This document shows positions 33,513 to 45,558 of a DNA stretch of 64,000 bases, one piece after another (position 1 is the stretch's first letter; each line of letters begins with the position of its first letter). The notes below the pieces were generated by a model. That model was not told the origin of the DNA. It made no database searches and saw only the letters and a list, made by a program, of their open reading frames with translations. A program made the position numbers and the translations under genes. The DNA comes from Golubevia sp. BC0850 (lineage: Eukaryota > Basidiomycota > Exobasidiomycetes > Golubeviales > Golubeviaceae), in assembly GCA_012976225.1 (NCBI GenBank), contig JAAVVG010000008.1, positions 558,001-622,000 of the forward strand, written 5' to 3'.

Positions 33513-35316
33513 ATGTCAGTAGCAGTCACAGAAGAGAAGCTGTCAAACGTACCTCAAGTCAGTTCACTTGGATATCAAATCTTAGAAGGAAAATCAAGAT
33601 GGGCAATCACTCCAAAAGCCTTCATGCTAGATGACAGAAACGATTTGGGAAGGAAGAGAGAGGATAGAATTGGCTATTTAGAGGGCTTAAGGTGAGTATT
33701 CAGATGATCATAAGAACATGCGATGGTTTCAAAGAGGGTAGGACATAGGTGGAAGGAGAGCTATCTCAGCCTGCCTCTTCCTTCCAAGTGCTGAGTCTCT
33801 TGGTTTCTTTGAATTTCAACTATTTCTTCAGAGGTCTTCTGGCTTTCCAAGTTATGCTGTGGTCTTTCTTTCGACTTTTAGCTCCAGGTGAGTTTAGACT
33901 CCTCTGCCTCAACTTGGTTGTATGCCTTCGCCCCATAGCTAATCTCTTCATACAATCTTTTATTCTCAAATCTAAACAGCTATGGTAGTAGATATGGACG
34001 TGGATCTGACCTATCCAGCTCCATGGCTAGCAATTTCACCTTCCTGGATGAATGGAATCCGTAAAGGTTTATCCCCTCTATTCTTCGATGGAAGTTTACA
34101 GTCTACTTTTTTCATGATTCTGTCTGCTAGAGTTGTAGTCAACAGTGAGTAGGTTCTAAAATTTAATCTACTTAACGGATGTTGCTGATTCATCCTCTCT
34201 CTCACTCTCTAGCATTCCTCGAACGTAGAACGGCAACCTCCCTAGCAGGTTCAGCTTTCCGTCGACCCCTACGTTTCATTCCTTCGATAGCCTTAACCCT
34301 AGCTCTAGTCTCAATTATAACGGCTTCTGGAGGGTTTAAATTTGCTAATCAAATGTCTATCGACACTGAAAACAAGTTTGCTCAACCTCCTCTTATTTGG
34401 GAAAACACCATTCAATATTTCAACTCCATCGTCGGTTTGTTCTTTTCTATTAGAGATAATCTAACTGATAGAATGGTAACTTTCGTTCCACCAACCGGGA
34501 TCTTGTGGTTTCTTCCAAGAGTCTTTCAACAATCTTTTACCGTCATTACTTTTTCTTATCTCTTACCGTTCACCATCTTCAAATACAAGTTCATCTTTTT
34601 TGGGATCTTCATTTTGGTCACTTTTTGGATCGGTAGTTGGGCTTGGTATTCTTTGACTGGATTGCTCTTGGCCGAATTGGTCGTGGTTTATTTCCCGATG
34701 ATTCAAGATGGCAATTTGCCGATTGGGAAGAGGTTCAAGGTCAAAGTTTGGATCTTACCTGCTGTTTTTTTCCTCATCGGAACCACTCTAAAGTATCTTT
34801 GGGCTTCCATTCCAGAAAGAAGATTCGATGAACTCAACTTCCACACTACAGATGGAGGAGGTTTGAATCGAAATTTCGATGTCACTACAACTGCTTTTCC
34901 AAGAATTGACGATTACTTAGTTGCAACTGGTGCTTTATTCTTACTTGAACTAAGTCCTCTGGCCCAAAAAGCTTTTGACAATCCAGTTCTCAGGTTCCTT
35001 GGTAGGATTTCTTTTCGTGAGTTTGCCTTTCCCCACTCCTCCCAAAACTTCTCTGGCTGACAGTCCGTTTTCTACCCCCTCCTTTCAATAAGCTCTCTAC
35101 CTAATTTCAGGAACGATTTTTCTTTCTCTAGGATCCTTCATTCGTAACCATCTAGTTCATAACCAAGAATGGAAGGACGAAAGTCAGATTTTGGCAGTCT
35201 TAATTTTCTCTTGTGTTCCTGTGGCTCTGGTTTCGGCTGAAATATTTCAAAGAGTAGTGGAAGAACCGAGTTTGGTTTTTGCTAGATGGATGTTCAAGTT
35301 CATGAAGGAAGAGTAG
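33513..35316 (+). CDS. Acyltransferase-3 (OafA-like) membrane protein lacking the key His
   Basis: Five exons: 33513-33691, 33832-33887, 33980-34144, 34213-35016, 35111-35316; 469 residues. About ten hydrophobic spans fit the acyltransferase-3 fold, for example LRFIPSIALTLALVSIITAS and FIFFGIFILVTFWIGSWAWY. The hallmark start of the domain reads YLEGLRGLLAFQVMLWSF; the family usually has His where Trp stands here. The Arg in SARVVVN matches AARVIAN of the fused paralogue at 35706-40205. The family moves acyl groups onto sugars or lipids across membranes. Loss of the His suggests a changed or non-catalytic role, yet the frame is intact. Neighbours are a processive glycosyltransferase (divergent) and the fused paralogue (convergent). 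Confidence 0.87.
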
Positions 35317-35705
35317 AATGCATTTCTAGGTCTGACTTTTCTCAATCGTTTTCTTGTCCTCAATGCTCTGTTTCGTTGTTAGATTTTACATAGATTTTCA
35401 ATTCATTTTTTGGTTTCAGACTATCCTTTTCTTGTTCTGGCTTATGAACTCGTACTTAATGCTTCAGTCCATTTCGATGGGGCTTTCGAGGCTGCTGAGA
35501 GGTTGGTTGTAAACAAGCTCGCGAGAGAGCGCGAAAGAGAGAGAGAAACGATGCATCTATTTGTTTGGGAGAGAACGAATGTATTGAACTAGAAACCGAA
35601 GAAAAAAAGTCTAGAGAGAAAGCAAATTGAAACAAAGAGAATGATATCGACCGAAAAAGGACTTTGTTGCCAGGAGTTGACATCGAAAGAGTGTCATCAC
35701 TAGCA
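35317..35705. other. Convergent 3' ends of two acyltransferase genes
   Basis: 3' flanks of the two acyltransferase-3 genes, 389 bases apart at their stops. A small GAGAGCGCGAAAGAGAGAGAG run lies near 35524-35546. No gene seen. Confidence 0.4.
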
Positions 35706-38700
35706 CTAGACTCTCCTTCCAATTCCACCAGAAGTTTCCCTCCAGAGAGCCTTGGATAGTCCAACTCCCCACTTGTCGAAAGTTCTCGTGAAAGCTTCAC
35801 ATAGAATAGCTGTTGTGGTTGGGTGAAAGCGGAAAGGTCAGAAGCCACGACCTCGACCCAGAATAGCAGAAAGGTGTTTCGTAAACTCACCTAGCCAGAA
35901 ATAGCATGTGATGAAGGTTACCAAGATCGTCGCCCAGTAGGGAACATTAAGAATTAGAAGCTTGATAGTTAGCCAACTTCCCCAGCTCCAGAATACAACT
36001 CCGTGAAGAAGGTAGAGCGAGAAAGCGTTCCTGCCGAAAGCTGACCAGAAGCGAACTGAGAGAGAGAAATGAGAGAGGTCAGAAACAGTGTAGAACAGTT
36101 TCAGCACAAGGACTCGGTTTATTGTCAATACTCACGTTGGAAGAAGGTTCTGAATGATGAACATAGATCACAGAGTAAGAAGAAACCAATGACGAAGAAG
36201 AAATCGAAGAGACGAGGATCCGTATAAACCAGAGTATTCGTATCCATCCAAGCCTTCGGTTTTGAAGTAGCCCAATCTGGGTGGATTCCGTGTTCTAGAA
36301 GAGGAATGTTGGATCCGGTTCCATCTACTTGGTCGAGCCAAGAGATTACAGCCCCAGTCAACATGATGATCCAAGCAAAGACTTGACCGTGCACTCTGAT
36401 CTTTTGAACCTTCTCTGGGAAATGTTGAAGTAGCACGGATGGAAGAAGCGGGACACCTTCAGCGGCTAGCTTGCGGTATTTGAGTTTGTTGTCCAGGTCT
36501 GCGATTACGAGTCCGGAGACTGAGAAGGAATAGAAAAGAGAAAAGAGGCGGAGAGGTGAGAAGAAGAACTAGGCCACGAAAGTGTCCCCGCTGACTTTAG
36601 CCCTGTCTTTTGTTCATTCTGAAACTAAACTCACTGAAGAAATAGTCGAAACGGTCTGCATACCAAGAGAGCAAGAAACAAGCAGCATAGAAAGAGTACC
36701 TCTTCTGGGCATTTGGTATCTCGTACTAAAAAGAAGGGAGAACGTGAGGGTCAGAACGCAGGATCTAGGTCGTCGACTTGGAGTTGAAGGTTTCGAGATT
36801 CTACCCACAGCGATGAGTGCACAAGTGAAGACAGTCCAGCTACTGGAGACAATTACAGGGACTGTCCAAAGAATCCCTATGTAGGGAAAAGGATGAGAGA
36901 GAGAGAGAGGGGGGGAGAGAGAAAATGCAAGAATGTCAGTCGAATCCTGCCTTTTCGTCTTCCATCCGTGTGGAAGACTCACCAGTTGCATAGGTAGTGA
37001 TTACACTAGGGACATTTGGAGGAGTAGTGAACCAGAGCTGCATCCAAGAATCCAAGAATGCTCCGAAGTTTTGGTAGTTTTGGTAGTAACTCCATGTTGA
37101 CCAACTTCTACTTGCAAGGCGAGGTAGCCAATGAAACCCGTCAGCTTCAATCATGAAATATGACAGAATCATTCCAGCTGAAATCGGAACCATAAGTCTG
37201 GGAACACGTCTATTGGTAGCCTCCGCCAGATCTTGAAGACGACCTCGGACCAAGTATCTGTTGGCGATGACACGAGCAGCGAGGATGAAGAAGACGCCGA
37301 TATTGAAGCCTGTCGGAGATTGAAAAGAAAAAGAGGATCAGCTCGGAAATCGGGCAACAAAAGAGCTTCAAACTTTCCAATTTTTCATTCACCTCCATTG
37401 ACAAGGATGGCACCGAGAAGATTACGAAGCCATCTCTCCATCTCTGGATAATGAGCTGGTCCAGAAGCCGTGGTGACGTTGTAGTAGAAGATCAGCATGA
37501 AATGATGGAAGGATACCAAGAAGCACGCAAAGCCACGAAGTCCGTCAAGGTACTCGACTCTAGCAGCTCCAGAAGCAGTTTGTCCAGCAGCACCTGTCAA
37601 AAAGAAAGCGAACAGAAAAAGCAAAGCCAAAGAGTGAGAATCATATCATACACTCTGTAGACCATAAGGGAACTCACCTTCACCAACGAGCAACCTCTTG
37701 GCTAAGCGTCCGAACCAACCAGCGAATCCGGTTGCGACTTGGATAGCTGGAGTCTGAGGACGTTGGGCGATTGTCGCTTTCCCATCGGCTCTTTCCGCCA
37801 ATTGACCTCCAGTGACTTCAATTCGATCTGAGTCACAAGGTTGCCACTCTACGATACGAGGATTCCAGGTAACTTGGCGAATGCCTCCTTCAGTCTCGAA
37901 GAACGAGTTAGATCTGCTACTGGAAGATAGTAATCTGGCTTGAGACTGAGATGAAGGTAGTTTATCTCGATTGGAAGCACTACCGACCCCATGCATCAAT
38001 CCTCCTCCCCAGTGTCCGTCTTCAGAATCTGGCACTGGCAGTCCATCTGTGATCGAGCCGACGGTAGAGGCGACTCTACTTAGTCTTCCTCGAGCCGAGT
38101 AGGAGAATCCAGGGCCAGGAAGAGAGCGACCGGGAGTAGCATGTCCAGAGAAAGAGGAGTGTCCATGAGAAGAAGCTGGGAGGTTTAGATGACCTGTTGA
38201 GCTAGTTGCTTCTTCATCCAGAATCGATTCGAGACCAGGGGCTGCAAAGAGATGACCAGCCACTGAGCTACCTTTTCGAGAATGGTTTGGTCTAGGATCG
38301 ACTTCGCCATCTTCTAGGTTCTCAGTCGCCTGAAGACCAAGTAACCTTTCGTCCAAGCCTTGGAGGTCGTGCTCGAAGTATCCGCTGGAGTTGAGACCAG
38401 CGGGAGTCTGAGAACCACTGGCAGAGAGAGAAGCAGCATTTGAAGACCTCCTGTAGAGCGTCGGTGTAACGTATCTCGGAGTGAGAAGTCCTTCTTGATG
38501 ACCAAACGACCCGTGACCGAAAGAGAGTAAATCGCTCTTTCTGTTGATTCTCAGCGGGTCTGGATCTTCTTGATCATCTGAATCCTCTCCTGAGGAATCA
38601 AAGTCGGAATCTGATTCTGCTCCGATATGTTTCGAAGGGTCTTCCCAGACCTTCAAAGCTTGTTCGAAATCCGCTTTGGTTCCTTCCGAAGAGATCGACT

Positions 38701-40205
38701 CCTTGTCATCCTCGTTCGAAGCCTGGTGGTTTGCAGCGTATCCGTCTTGACCTTTGTCGGAGCGTCCCGAAGAAGCTTGCTGCTGCTTAGCATAGAACTC
38801 TCTCTCTTTACGTTTGGCTTTGAGTTGACGTTCGATCAGAGCGTTGATGAGAAGAATGAGGAAGATTCCCCCTGAAGCTGCTTCGGCGATGATGGCGTAG
38901 AGAGGTATCTTGTGGTGGACTTGCGGAGGTTCGATCTTGTAGGTAGCATCTTGATTGAAAGTTGTTGAACCTCGAAGAGTGTAATCTTCCGTGTTGCAGA
39001 CTGGACTCTGAGCGGCAGCGCAGCGTTGTTCGAATTCTGAATGTCGAGAAGGTAGCGAGGAGTTGAAGAAGAATCGAGTGTACTTGATCTGAGCAGTGGG
39101 TTGATGATGGATTGGCGGACCTTGGCTTTGAGAGTTCTCTCCGTTACTTGAGTGTCTGAAAGACACTGGACCGCCGAGAGTTGGAAAGTTTCCATCACTT
39201 TTGCGAGTGAGTTCTAACAGCTGAGCGGTGATGTTGGTGGTTCCTTCGGTTGAGAATCGGAGAGCATCTGGACTTATCCAATCCATGCGCTGCTCGTTAA
39301 AGCCATACTCATCTTGGAGAGCAGAAAGTGGGTTGACGAAAGGTTGAGACTGAGAGAAAGATCGAAGAAGTGTCAGTTCTCGAGTGGCGCGCTTCAAAAT
39401 GCGAAGCTGTAATCCTTACTTACAGAATGTCTTCGAGCAGAGTAGGACCATTGATAAGAGCTATTGACAGCTTCGTCAGCTGAATAGATCGAAGTTGAAA
39501 TGTAGTCGGAGCTGTTGAAAGCAATTTGCCACTGCAGCAGAGTTCCACCTTCGTTGGCTCCCGGAGCTTGCAAGCTAGCTCTGAAGCTTCCATAGAGAAT
39601 GTCACGACGACGACTGACGACTGAGTGAGGTAGGTAGTCAAAGAAGAAGCAATGACGTTAGTTACAGGCATCAGTTTCTGGGCGATTTGAAAACTCACTT
39701 TCTGAACCGTAACTGATCCTCCTTCTCACATCAGCAGGCTGAACAGCTAATGAAAGACCTTGGGAGGTGATGAAGGTATTGTTGTGCTGCAGGAAGAAAA
39801 CAAGATAGAGATTGAAGAGAGGTCAGTGTCAGGAAGCCACTTGATAAGCACTTCGCGATCAATCGCAACGTTTTTTCTCTGTTCCAAACTCACTTGTACT
39901 CCAGATCTAAAAGTGGCTTGAAAAGAATCTTCGTAATCATTTAGCTTTTCGATGCTGGTCCAAGATTTCAGATCAGTTCCGCTGTCTCCAGCTGAAGATT
40001 GGCCGTAAGGCGAAGGAGACTCTGTTGGATTGAACACGATGTCTTGAGAAGAATCTGATTCGTTCCAATAGGTAATTGATGCATCAGTCCATAGAGATTG
40101 AGTTGTGGGATCGAGATAGCCACAATCGCAATCTGCGGCTCTGGCTGTGTTGAATAGTAAATTTAATGCCGCCAGAAGAACCCAGGAGCTCTTGAGGACC
40201 TTCAT
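35706..40205 (-). CDS. Fusion: GH16-like outer domain + TM + linker + acyltransferase-3
   Basis: Eleven exons, high to low: 40205-39894, 39786-39699, 39620-39424, 39349-37678, 37593-37393, 37309-36983, 36876-36809, 36725-36635, 36519-36136, 36055-35891, 35809-35706. They give 1,202 residues with every junction in phase. Signal peptide 1-23; GH16/concanavalin-like domain about 24-330 (FITSQGLSLAV, RRDILYGSFRASLQAPGA) without a visible ExDxxE catalytic motif; TM span about 348-372 (YAIIAEAASGGIFLILLINA); Ser-rich acidic cytosolic linker to 756; acyltransferase-3 from about 768 (YLDGLRGFACFLVSFHHFML, His786/His787) with some ten spans and SLYLLHGVVFW near the end. The junction 37678/37593 has canonical GTGAGT and GACAG sites. 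The alternative is two genes, but the acyltransferase half has no start or promoter of its own, since only 84 bases of intron separate the exons. Confidence 0.82.
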
Positions 40206-41053
40206 GCTTGTTTGTTGAAAGTGAAGGATAGTCTTTGGAAGAAGTGTGTTAGGTTCAGAAAGGAAGAATGAGATAGCAAGAGACAAGTTCGAGGAGAAGA
40301 GAAGAAGAAACCGCTGCTTCTCAGTTCTCCCAATCTGCCCGAGGATCATGCGCTTCCCGTTCATGCGATTTAATAATTAGAGGCGGAGATTGAAGGACAT
40401 GCACTACGTAAGAGGGGTCTACAATTTTCGCAAAACACAAACAAACAACAGTTTCAGAAAGTTCTAAAATTGGTTTTAGCTGCGAGTCGCGACGCCCAAT
40501 CGCAGAAAGTCAGAAACCACTCGAAAGCCCTCAGCCCTCTTCTCTCTGATCCTGTCTACCAATTGGTTGAATTCATGAGCAGGATGCAGGAAAGAAATTG
40601 ATTCACAAGTTCAAGACGATGAGAAGAGCTTCTTGAGAGGAAAAAGAAGAAGCCTGTTATTGGAACCAAATGAGATTTGAGACAATCTAACAAACAGACC
40701 AACCCAAATACCGATAACGGTGCGTGATTGAGAGAAACCCTCTCACTATCGATAAAGCACCGAACGTTTATAGTAACTTGAAAATGAGATAACGAGATCA
40801 CGATCATGGACCATACCTTTTTAATAAAAGATAACCGAGTCCCAAAATAACCTCAAAAAAAATTTTGAAGATGCTTTCCTGCTCCTCGAACCTCCTGTCC
40901 TATCTTCTTTCCTGTTCCAACATTCTGCAATCTTTTGGGATCGAGGTCCCTGCAGACATCAGTATCAATACATCAATCCTTTAAACGCCAAAGGCAAAGT
41001 CTTTCTGTTCTTCTCATATAGTACGTATCTCTTCCCTCCTCAACACTGCTGCC
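40206..41053. other. Divergent intergenic region
   Basis: Upstream of the fusion gene (-) and of the SSUH2-like gene (+). It contains several A/T-rich blocks (about 40826-40868). No supported gene. Confidence 0.4.
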
Positions 41054-43141
41054 ATGCCGTCTATCAACATCAACCAGAATTTTAGATCAACAACTCTCCT
41101 TCAGTCTATGCCAATCACTCCAGACCAGTCTCCACAATTTAATTCAAACCCATTCAAGTTTCAACCATCTCTGTCGTCTCTTCCAACCCCTTCGCCATCT
41201 TCTCCTTCAAGTCCTCTTTCCTCTTCACCTAGAAAGATTCTAGGAATTGTGGATGAGGTTGTGCCAAATCTTACCAGCCAGGACATCGAGTTTGCAGAGG
41301 TAGACTTGTGAGTATCGCCCAATCAAGGAGAAACCAACCTGCGCTCCTGCGTAGAAGAACAGAAAGGAACCACTAATCCTCACCTTTTGTCCTTTCCTGC
41401 CTTCCTCTTTTTGCTCGTGTTTCTTACTCTCCTGAAAGACCAAATCCAGAACTGAATCTTCGTTCTATTAGATCACAGCTCGTCAAGCAATTCCCCTATC
41501 TAGTCGCCAGTCCGGAACCAATTCCAAAGGCTCGTAAAGCCAACGCTCCACCTCCAGCTCTGGTCCCAAGATCAGTCTCTCCTTCACCAGAAGAAAAGGC
41601 TTGTAGAGAAAAGAGCTTGATATTGAACGTAGAGAAGGAGGAGCGCCGTTCTGTCATCAAAGCCCTTGTCGTTCTGGAAAATCGCAAGGGATACTTCAAG
41701 AGGACCGGTCTTGCTCCTGAAGGGAGCGTCGTCAGCAACTTACCCGTAGTACCCTCCCCGTGGATGCTAGATTTTGATAGTGCTGCTTTGTTAGCCGAAG
41801 GAAAACGCAAGGTAAGTGTTAGGACCTTCATCCTTACTAGCGCTCGCTGATCCGATCCCCTTTTCTCTGCCTTGTCACTCTCACCTTCCACCATGGCAGA
41901 ACAAGAAGACTTTCGAGCTCCCGGATCTCAAGACAGATGCTCGCTGCGGTTCTTGTTCAGGATCTAGGATAGTGACTTGCCAGGGATGCGCTTCGATTGA
42001 AGCAGATGAATGTGAGTCGGCGTCGAAGAGAGGCAGGGTATAGTGTCGACGAGCTCCTTGCTGAGCTTCCAACTCTTCCCTCCCTCTTATAGGCTTCTGG
42101 TGTGATGGTAGTGGAACTAGAAAGCTGGATGGAAAGATCTGCAAGGTCTGCCAAGGAAAGACTACCTATCAATGTTCTCCTTGCAAGAATTCTGGAACGG
42201 TCGAATGTCAAGAATGCAATTCTGAGGGAGCCGTAGAGATGAGCTACTTCGTCGACGTCGTGCTCAGATCGGTCGAGCTTCCAGCTATCCCAGTATCTAT
42301 GCTCTTCGACGATCAGTTCGGTCCCCCTACTGCCCAAGCTGTCAGAGCAATGGCTGTAGATAAGGTTCTTCAAGCCGTTCAAAAGCTCTGCTACGAGAAG
42401 TCTTCCAAGGGGGCTCCTGTAGCTGCAGTACTAGCCAGGTGTCTATGGGAAAAGTCAACTCTTCGTACGCTTAGCGTATTCAAGCCGCTCAACTCTAAGT
42501 GGAAAGGTCTAGGAGAGGATTCACTCTCGGAATCTGGCGAACTGGATCCTGATACCGTTTTCTACGGTCTAGCCCCTTCGACGGAGGTTCAAACTCATTA
42601 CTTTACCTTCTCAAGGGACCAACAGATCCATCCAATCCATACCAACTCTCGCTCACGCTCAGGAAGCAAAGCCAACTCTAGAGCCAACTCAGCTGCACCC
42701 AGTCCCGTTGTCTCTCCAAGAGCAAGTGTCGCCGATCTTCGCTCAGCCTTCAGATCAAGTACGAGTGCTCCAGATCACCTATCCTCAGGAAGCGTAGGGA
42801 GGAAATCGTCAGGTGGTTACCTACCCTCAAGCACCAGCGCTCCAAATCAATTAGGAAATTCTCAACGTCCAGAACCAACTTCTTCTTCTTCGTCTCCCAA
42901 GATCAAGCCTCGTAAAAGCTTCACCAACCTCTTCTCTAGATCCAGCTCTTTCACCAACCTTCTTTCGGCTAATGCCTCTTCCTCCATTCCTCCAATTCCA
43001 AGATCCAGATCGGTTTCTGAGAACTATGAACTTCAGACATCAACTGGAAAGAACATACAAACCACCTCTTTTTCTACCTCTCCGCCTCAAATTGATGGCT
43101 CCTTCTTCAAGGAGATTATCAATGAGGAGATCCAGACCTAG
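41054..43141 (+). CDS. SSUH2-like protein with DnaJ-type zinc repeats
   Basis: Four exons: 41054-41307, 41472-41811, 41900-42011, 42093-43141; 584 residues. The centre carries six CxxC pairs in DnaJ-zinc-finger style: CGSC, CQGC, CFWC, CKVC, CSPC, CQEC, with the typical following Gly (CDGSGTRK). These bind two zinc ions in DnaJ and in SSUH2 homologues, which lack the J domain. A beta-rich region follows (ELPAIPVSMLFDDQFGPP). The N-terminus is Ser/Pro-rich, and the last ~170 residues are Ser/Arg-rich and disordered (SRSRSGSKANSRANSAAPS). Role in fungi is not established; chaperone-like binding is inferred from the zinc repeats. Confidence 0.8.
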
Positions 43142-43689
43142 TCAAAATTCCGAAAATGTAGATAGATCAACTTTCGCCTGCTTTCGTTTCTTGCTTTTGC
43201 CTCCAGTGTTCACGTTCTCGTTCTCATAGACTGTTGTTTCTCACATTTCAAATTTGTTTTCTGTTGTCTCCATCTCTGTCTCATTTTTCATCAGTCTCTC
43301 AAATTTAGACCTCTTACCGTCGTGTTCTCGTATTTTCGACTCCAGTGCGAAGTGAAGACAGGGGCTTCGTACTCCAGATCGTACTCCAGACATCCAAGCG
43401 GAAAAGGTCTAATTGTAAAGGCCTAACTGGTTTCAGGTGAATAAGAGCTTACATAAGAGCTGAAGCGCTGAAGCGCTGAAGGAGTGTGTATTGATCGAGG
43501 AGGGTGTTTCGAAAGTGAGGCAGAAGAGAAGGGATGTCGACTCAGTAAATAGATTGTGTTGAGAATGTAGTTAAATTGTGGGGTAGGTGTGTTTCTATTT
43601 TGGTCTCGAAGTAGAACAGAATGAAAGAGAAGGAAGGAATAGGGAATAGGGAATAGGGTGCTCAAAGGGATGTTTCAAGAGAGGTTGTT
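43142..43689. other. Convergent intergenic region with short tandem repeats
   Basis: 3' flanks of SSUH2-like (+) and ERG20 (-). Two small tandem repeats: CTGAAGCG about three times near 43459-43480, and GGAATAG three times near 43636-43658; also GTACTCCAGA-CGTACTCCAGA near 43369-43390. No gene. Confidence 0.5.
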
Positions 43690-45390
43690 CTACTTAGTTC
43701 TCTTGTAAACCTTCTTCAAAAACTCTTCGAAAATCTCCTTCTTCAATCCCTTACTTTCATCAATTCCTTCAACAAGTCCCATAATCTCTTCATAGCTCTT
43801 CTTCTCGTAAGCTTTGAATCTATCTTCAAGCTCCAACTCTTTGAAAACGACCTTGACTCGCTTTTCAGCTTCTGGATCTTTTCGTCCGTAGTTGGCGTCT
43901 AAAATTGCTCGTTGTTCTGGAGTGCAGATCTCAATAGCTGTGTTGATCAACCATCCACATTTGTTATCTAGAATATCCGTTCCGATCTTTCCGATGACTT
44001 CTGGAGATCCATAGCAATCTAGGTAATCGTCTTGGACTTGGAAGTACTCTCCCAGAGGAAGGAGGATAGAAAGAGCATGAGAGTAGAGAGATTCATCGAT
44101 AATTCCGACCTAGAGCAAATGTGAGATTCAGGGAGACACGGGTAAGTTTTGAGGTTCAAGAGAGATGCAAGAATGATTGATTTGCTCACCAATCTCATAG
44201 ACAGAGCGACTGGAAGGTAGAATGAATAGAAAGCAGTCTTGTAAACCACGATTAGGTGATGCCTTTAAAAGGTTGGTTGAGAGGCGGAAGCGAGAAAAGG
44301 TGGGAGGTAGAGGGTAAGAGAAGGGAGTGGCTTTTGTGATCAGTGACGTTGTGCGATGATCGGGATCGAGTCATCGAAAGATCTGAACTCCTCCAAGTCG
44401 AACCTTTATTGCCTTCTAGAGCGGAGTCCCAGTCTGACTCTTACCATCCCATCTCAAATTCTTCGACTCACTTCTTTAGACTGAACCTACTCAAATCAAC
44501 GTTATCTTCAGGGGCAGTGATCAGATCGATCAATTGACCCATTTCAGTTTGGAAAGTAGTGTCATGGAACAGCTCCAAAAGCATTCCATAGGAAGCATCT
44601 TGTCTGAAATGCTTCTTGAGAAGGAAATAGATAGCAGCTTCGAGCATGAAGGCGTCGTTGATAGCAATGTTACCAACTTTTGGGTATTTATACCAACAAG
44701 GTTGACCACGACGGGTGAGGGAAGCGTCCATCATGTCGTCTGCTACTAGGAAGTAGGCTTGGAGCTGGAAGAGGGAGAGGGTGGGGAGATTGGGTTTGGG
44801 GTCAGAGGCGGAGGTACAGACAGCTGGAGGATCTTGAACAGGTTAAAAGATGGTTCCACCCACAGGCAAGAATTGGACTTGGCTTTGTAGAGTGGCTGTA
44901 GATGGGCAAATTTGAGAGAATAGATAGGACTTTCTTCCTGTCCGCTTCCGTCTGATGTGAAATCCAATCGCAAGCCTCTGGCAAGAACAGCCTCCTAATT
45001 AAAGCTTCATCTCTATCCCACTACTGCAGTCATTTCACTCCTCCTTGTCCACGAGTAGCTGTCTATGCCTTTCTGCCAAACGCCTCTTTCCATTTTACTC
45101 ACCAGTTCGACACACCAACCCAAGATAGCAGCCTTCTTGTATTCCTCCTCAGTCATCTCCCTAGTCTTGTTTCCATCCTTATCCTTGCAAGTCAGGATTT
45201 CGAAAGTGTCGACCACTGATAGACCTCTGTTCAGTTTCCCACCTGGAGTGTTGTGTTCCAAGTTCTCTTTGTACCATTGAATTGCATCGGCTGGCATTCC
45301 TTCCGATGAGAGGTGATCCGTTAGTTCTGTGACTAGAAGGGGAAAGACTGAAAGAAATCTTTCGCGAGGAGAAGAGGAGGAGGAAGCCAT
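43690..45390 (-). CDS. ERG20: Farnesyl diphosphate synthase
   Basis: Four exons, high to low: 45390-45103, 44764-44472, 44262-44190, 44109-43690; 357 residues, the usual size. The first Asp-rich motif is DDMMD (105-109) followed by the conserved RRG; the second is DDYLD (245-249). [17 protein letters not shown] near residue 50 is the isopentenyl-diphosphate binding region, and the C-terminus ends VYKRTK. The enzyme joins DMAPP/GPP with IPP to make farnesyl diphosphate for sterols, dolichol, prenylation and carotenoids. Intron 1 is unusually long (338 nt). Divergent from an F-box-like gene that starts 168 bases away. Confidence 0.96.
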
Positions 45391-45558
45391 TTCGAAAAAG
45401 AGAGACTGAAAGAGGATGGGTGGGGAAGCGGGAAGGAGATGGTTGCAGAGTGGGAAGTTCCTTCTGTTTGACTCTTCACCCATTGCTTCATCCGCCTTAT
45501 CTTCTCTTTCAAAAGCAAAGATAGTAGAATTGGGTCCTTTGCGTTTACAACTTTCAAG

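Noticed and set aside
35706-37630. Treating the acyltransferase-3 part as a separate gene starting near 37630
   Set aside because: That start would lie inside the 84-base intron, upstream of a consensus acceptor, and the exon joins in phase to the preceding 1.7-kb exon.
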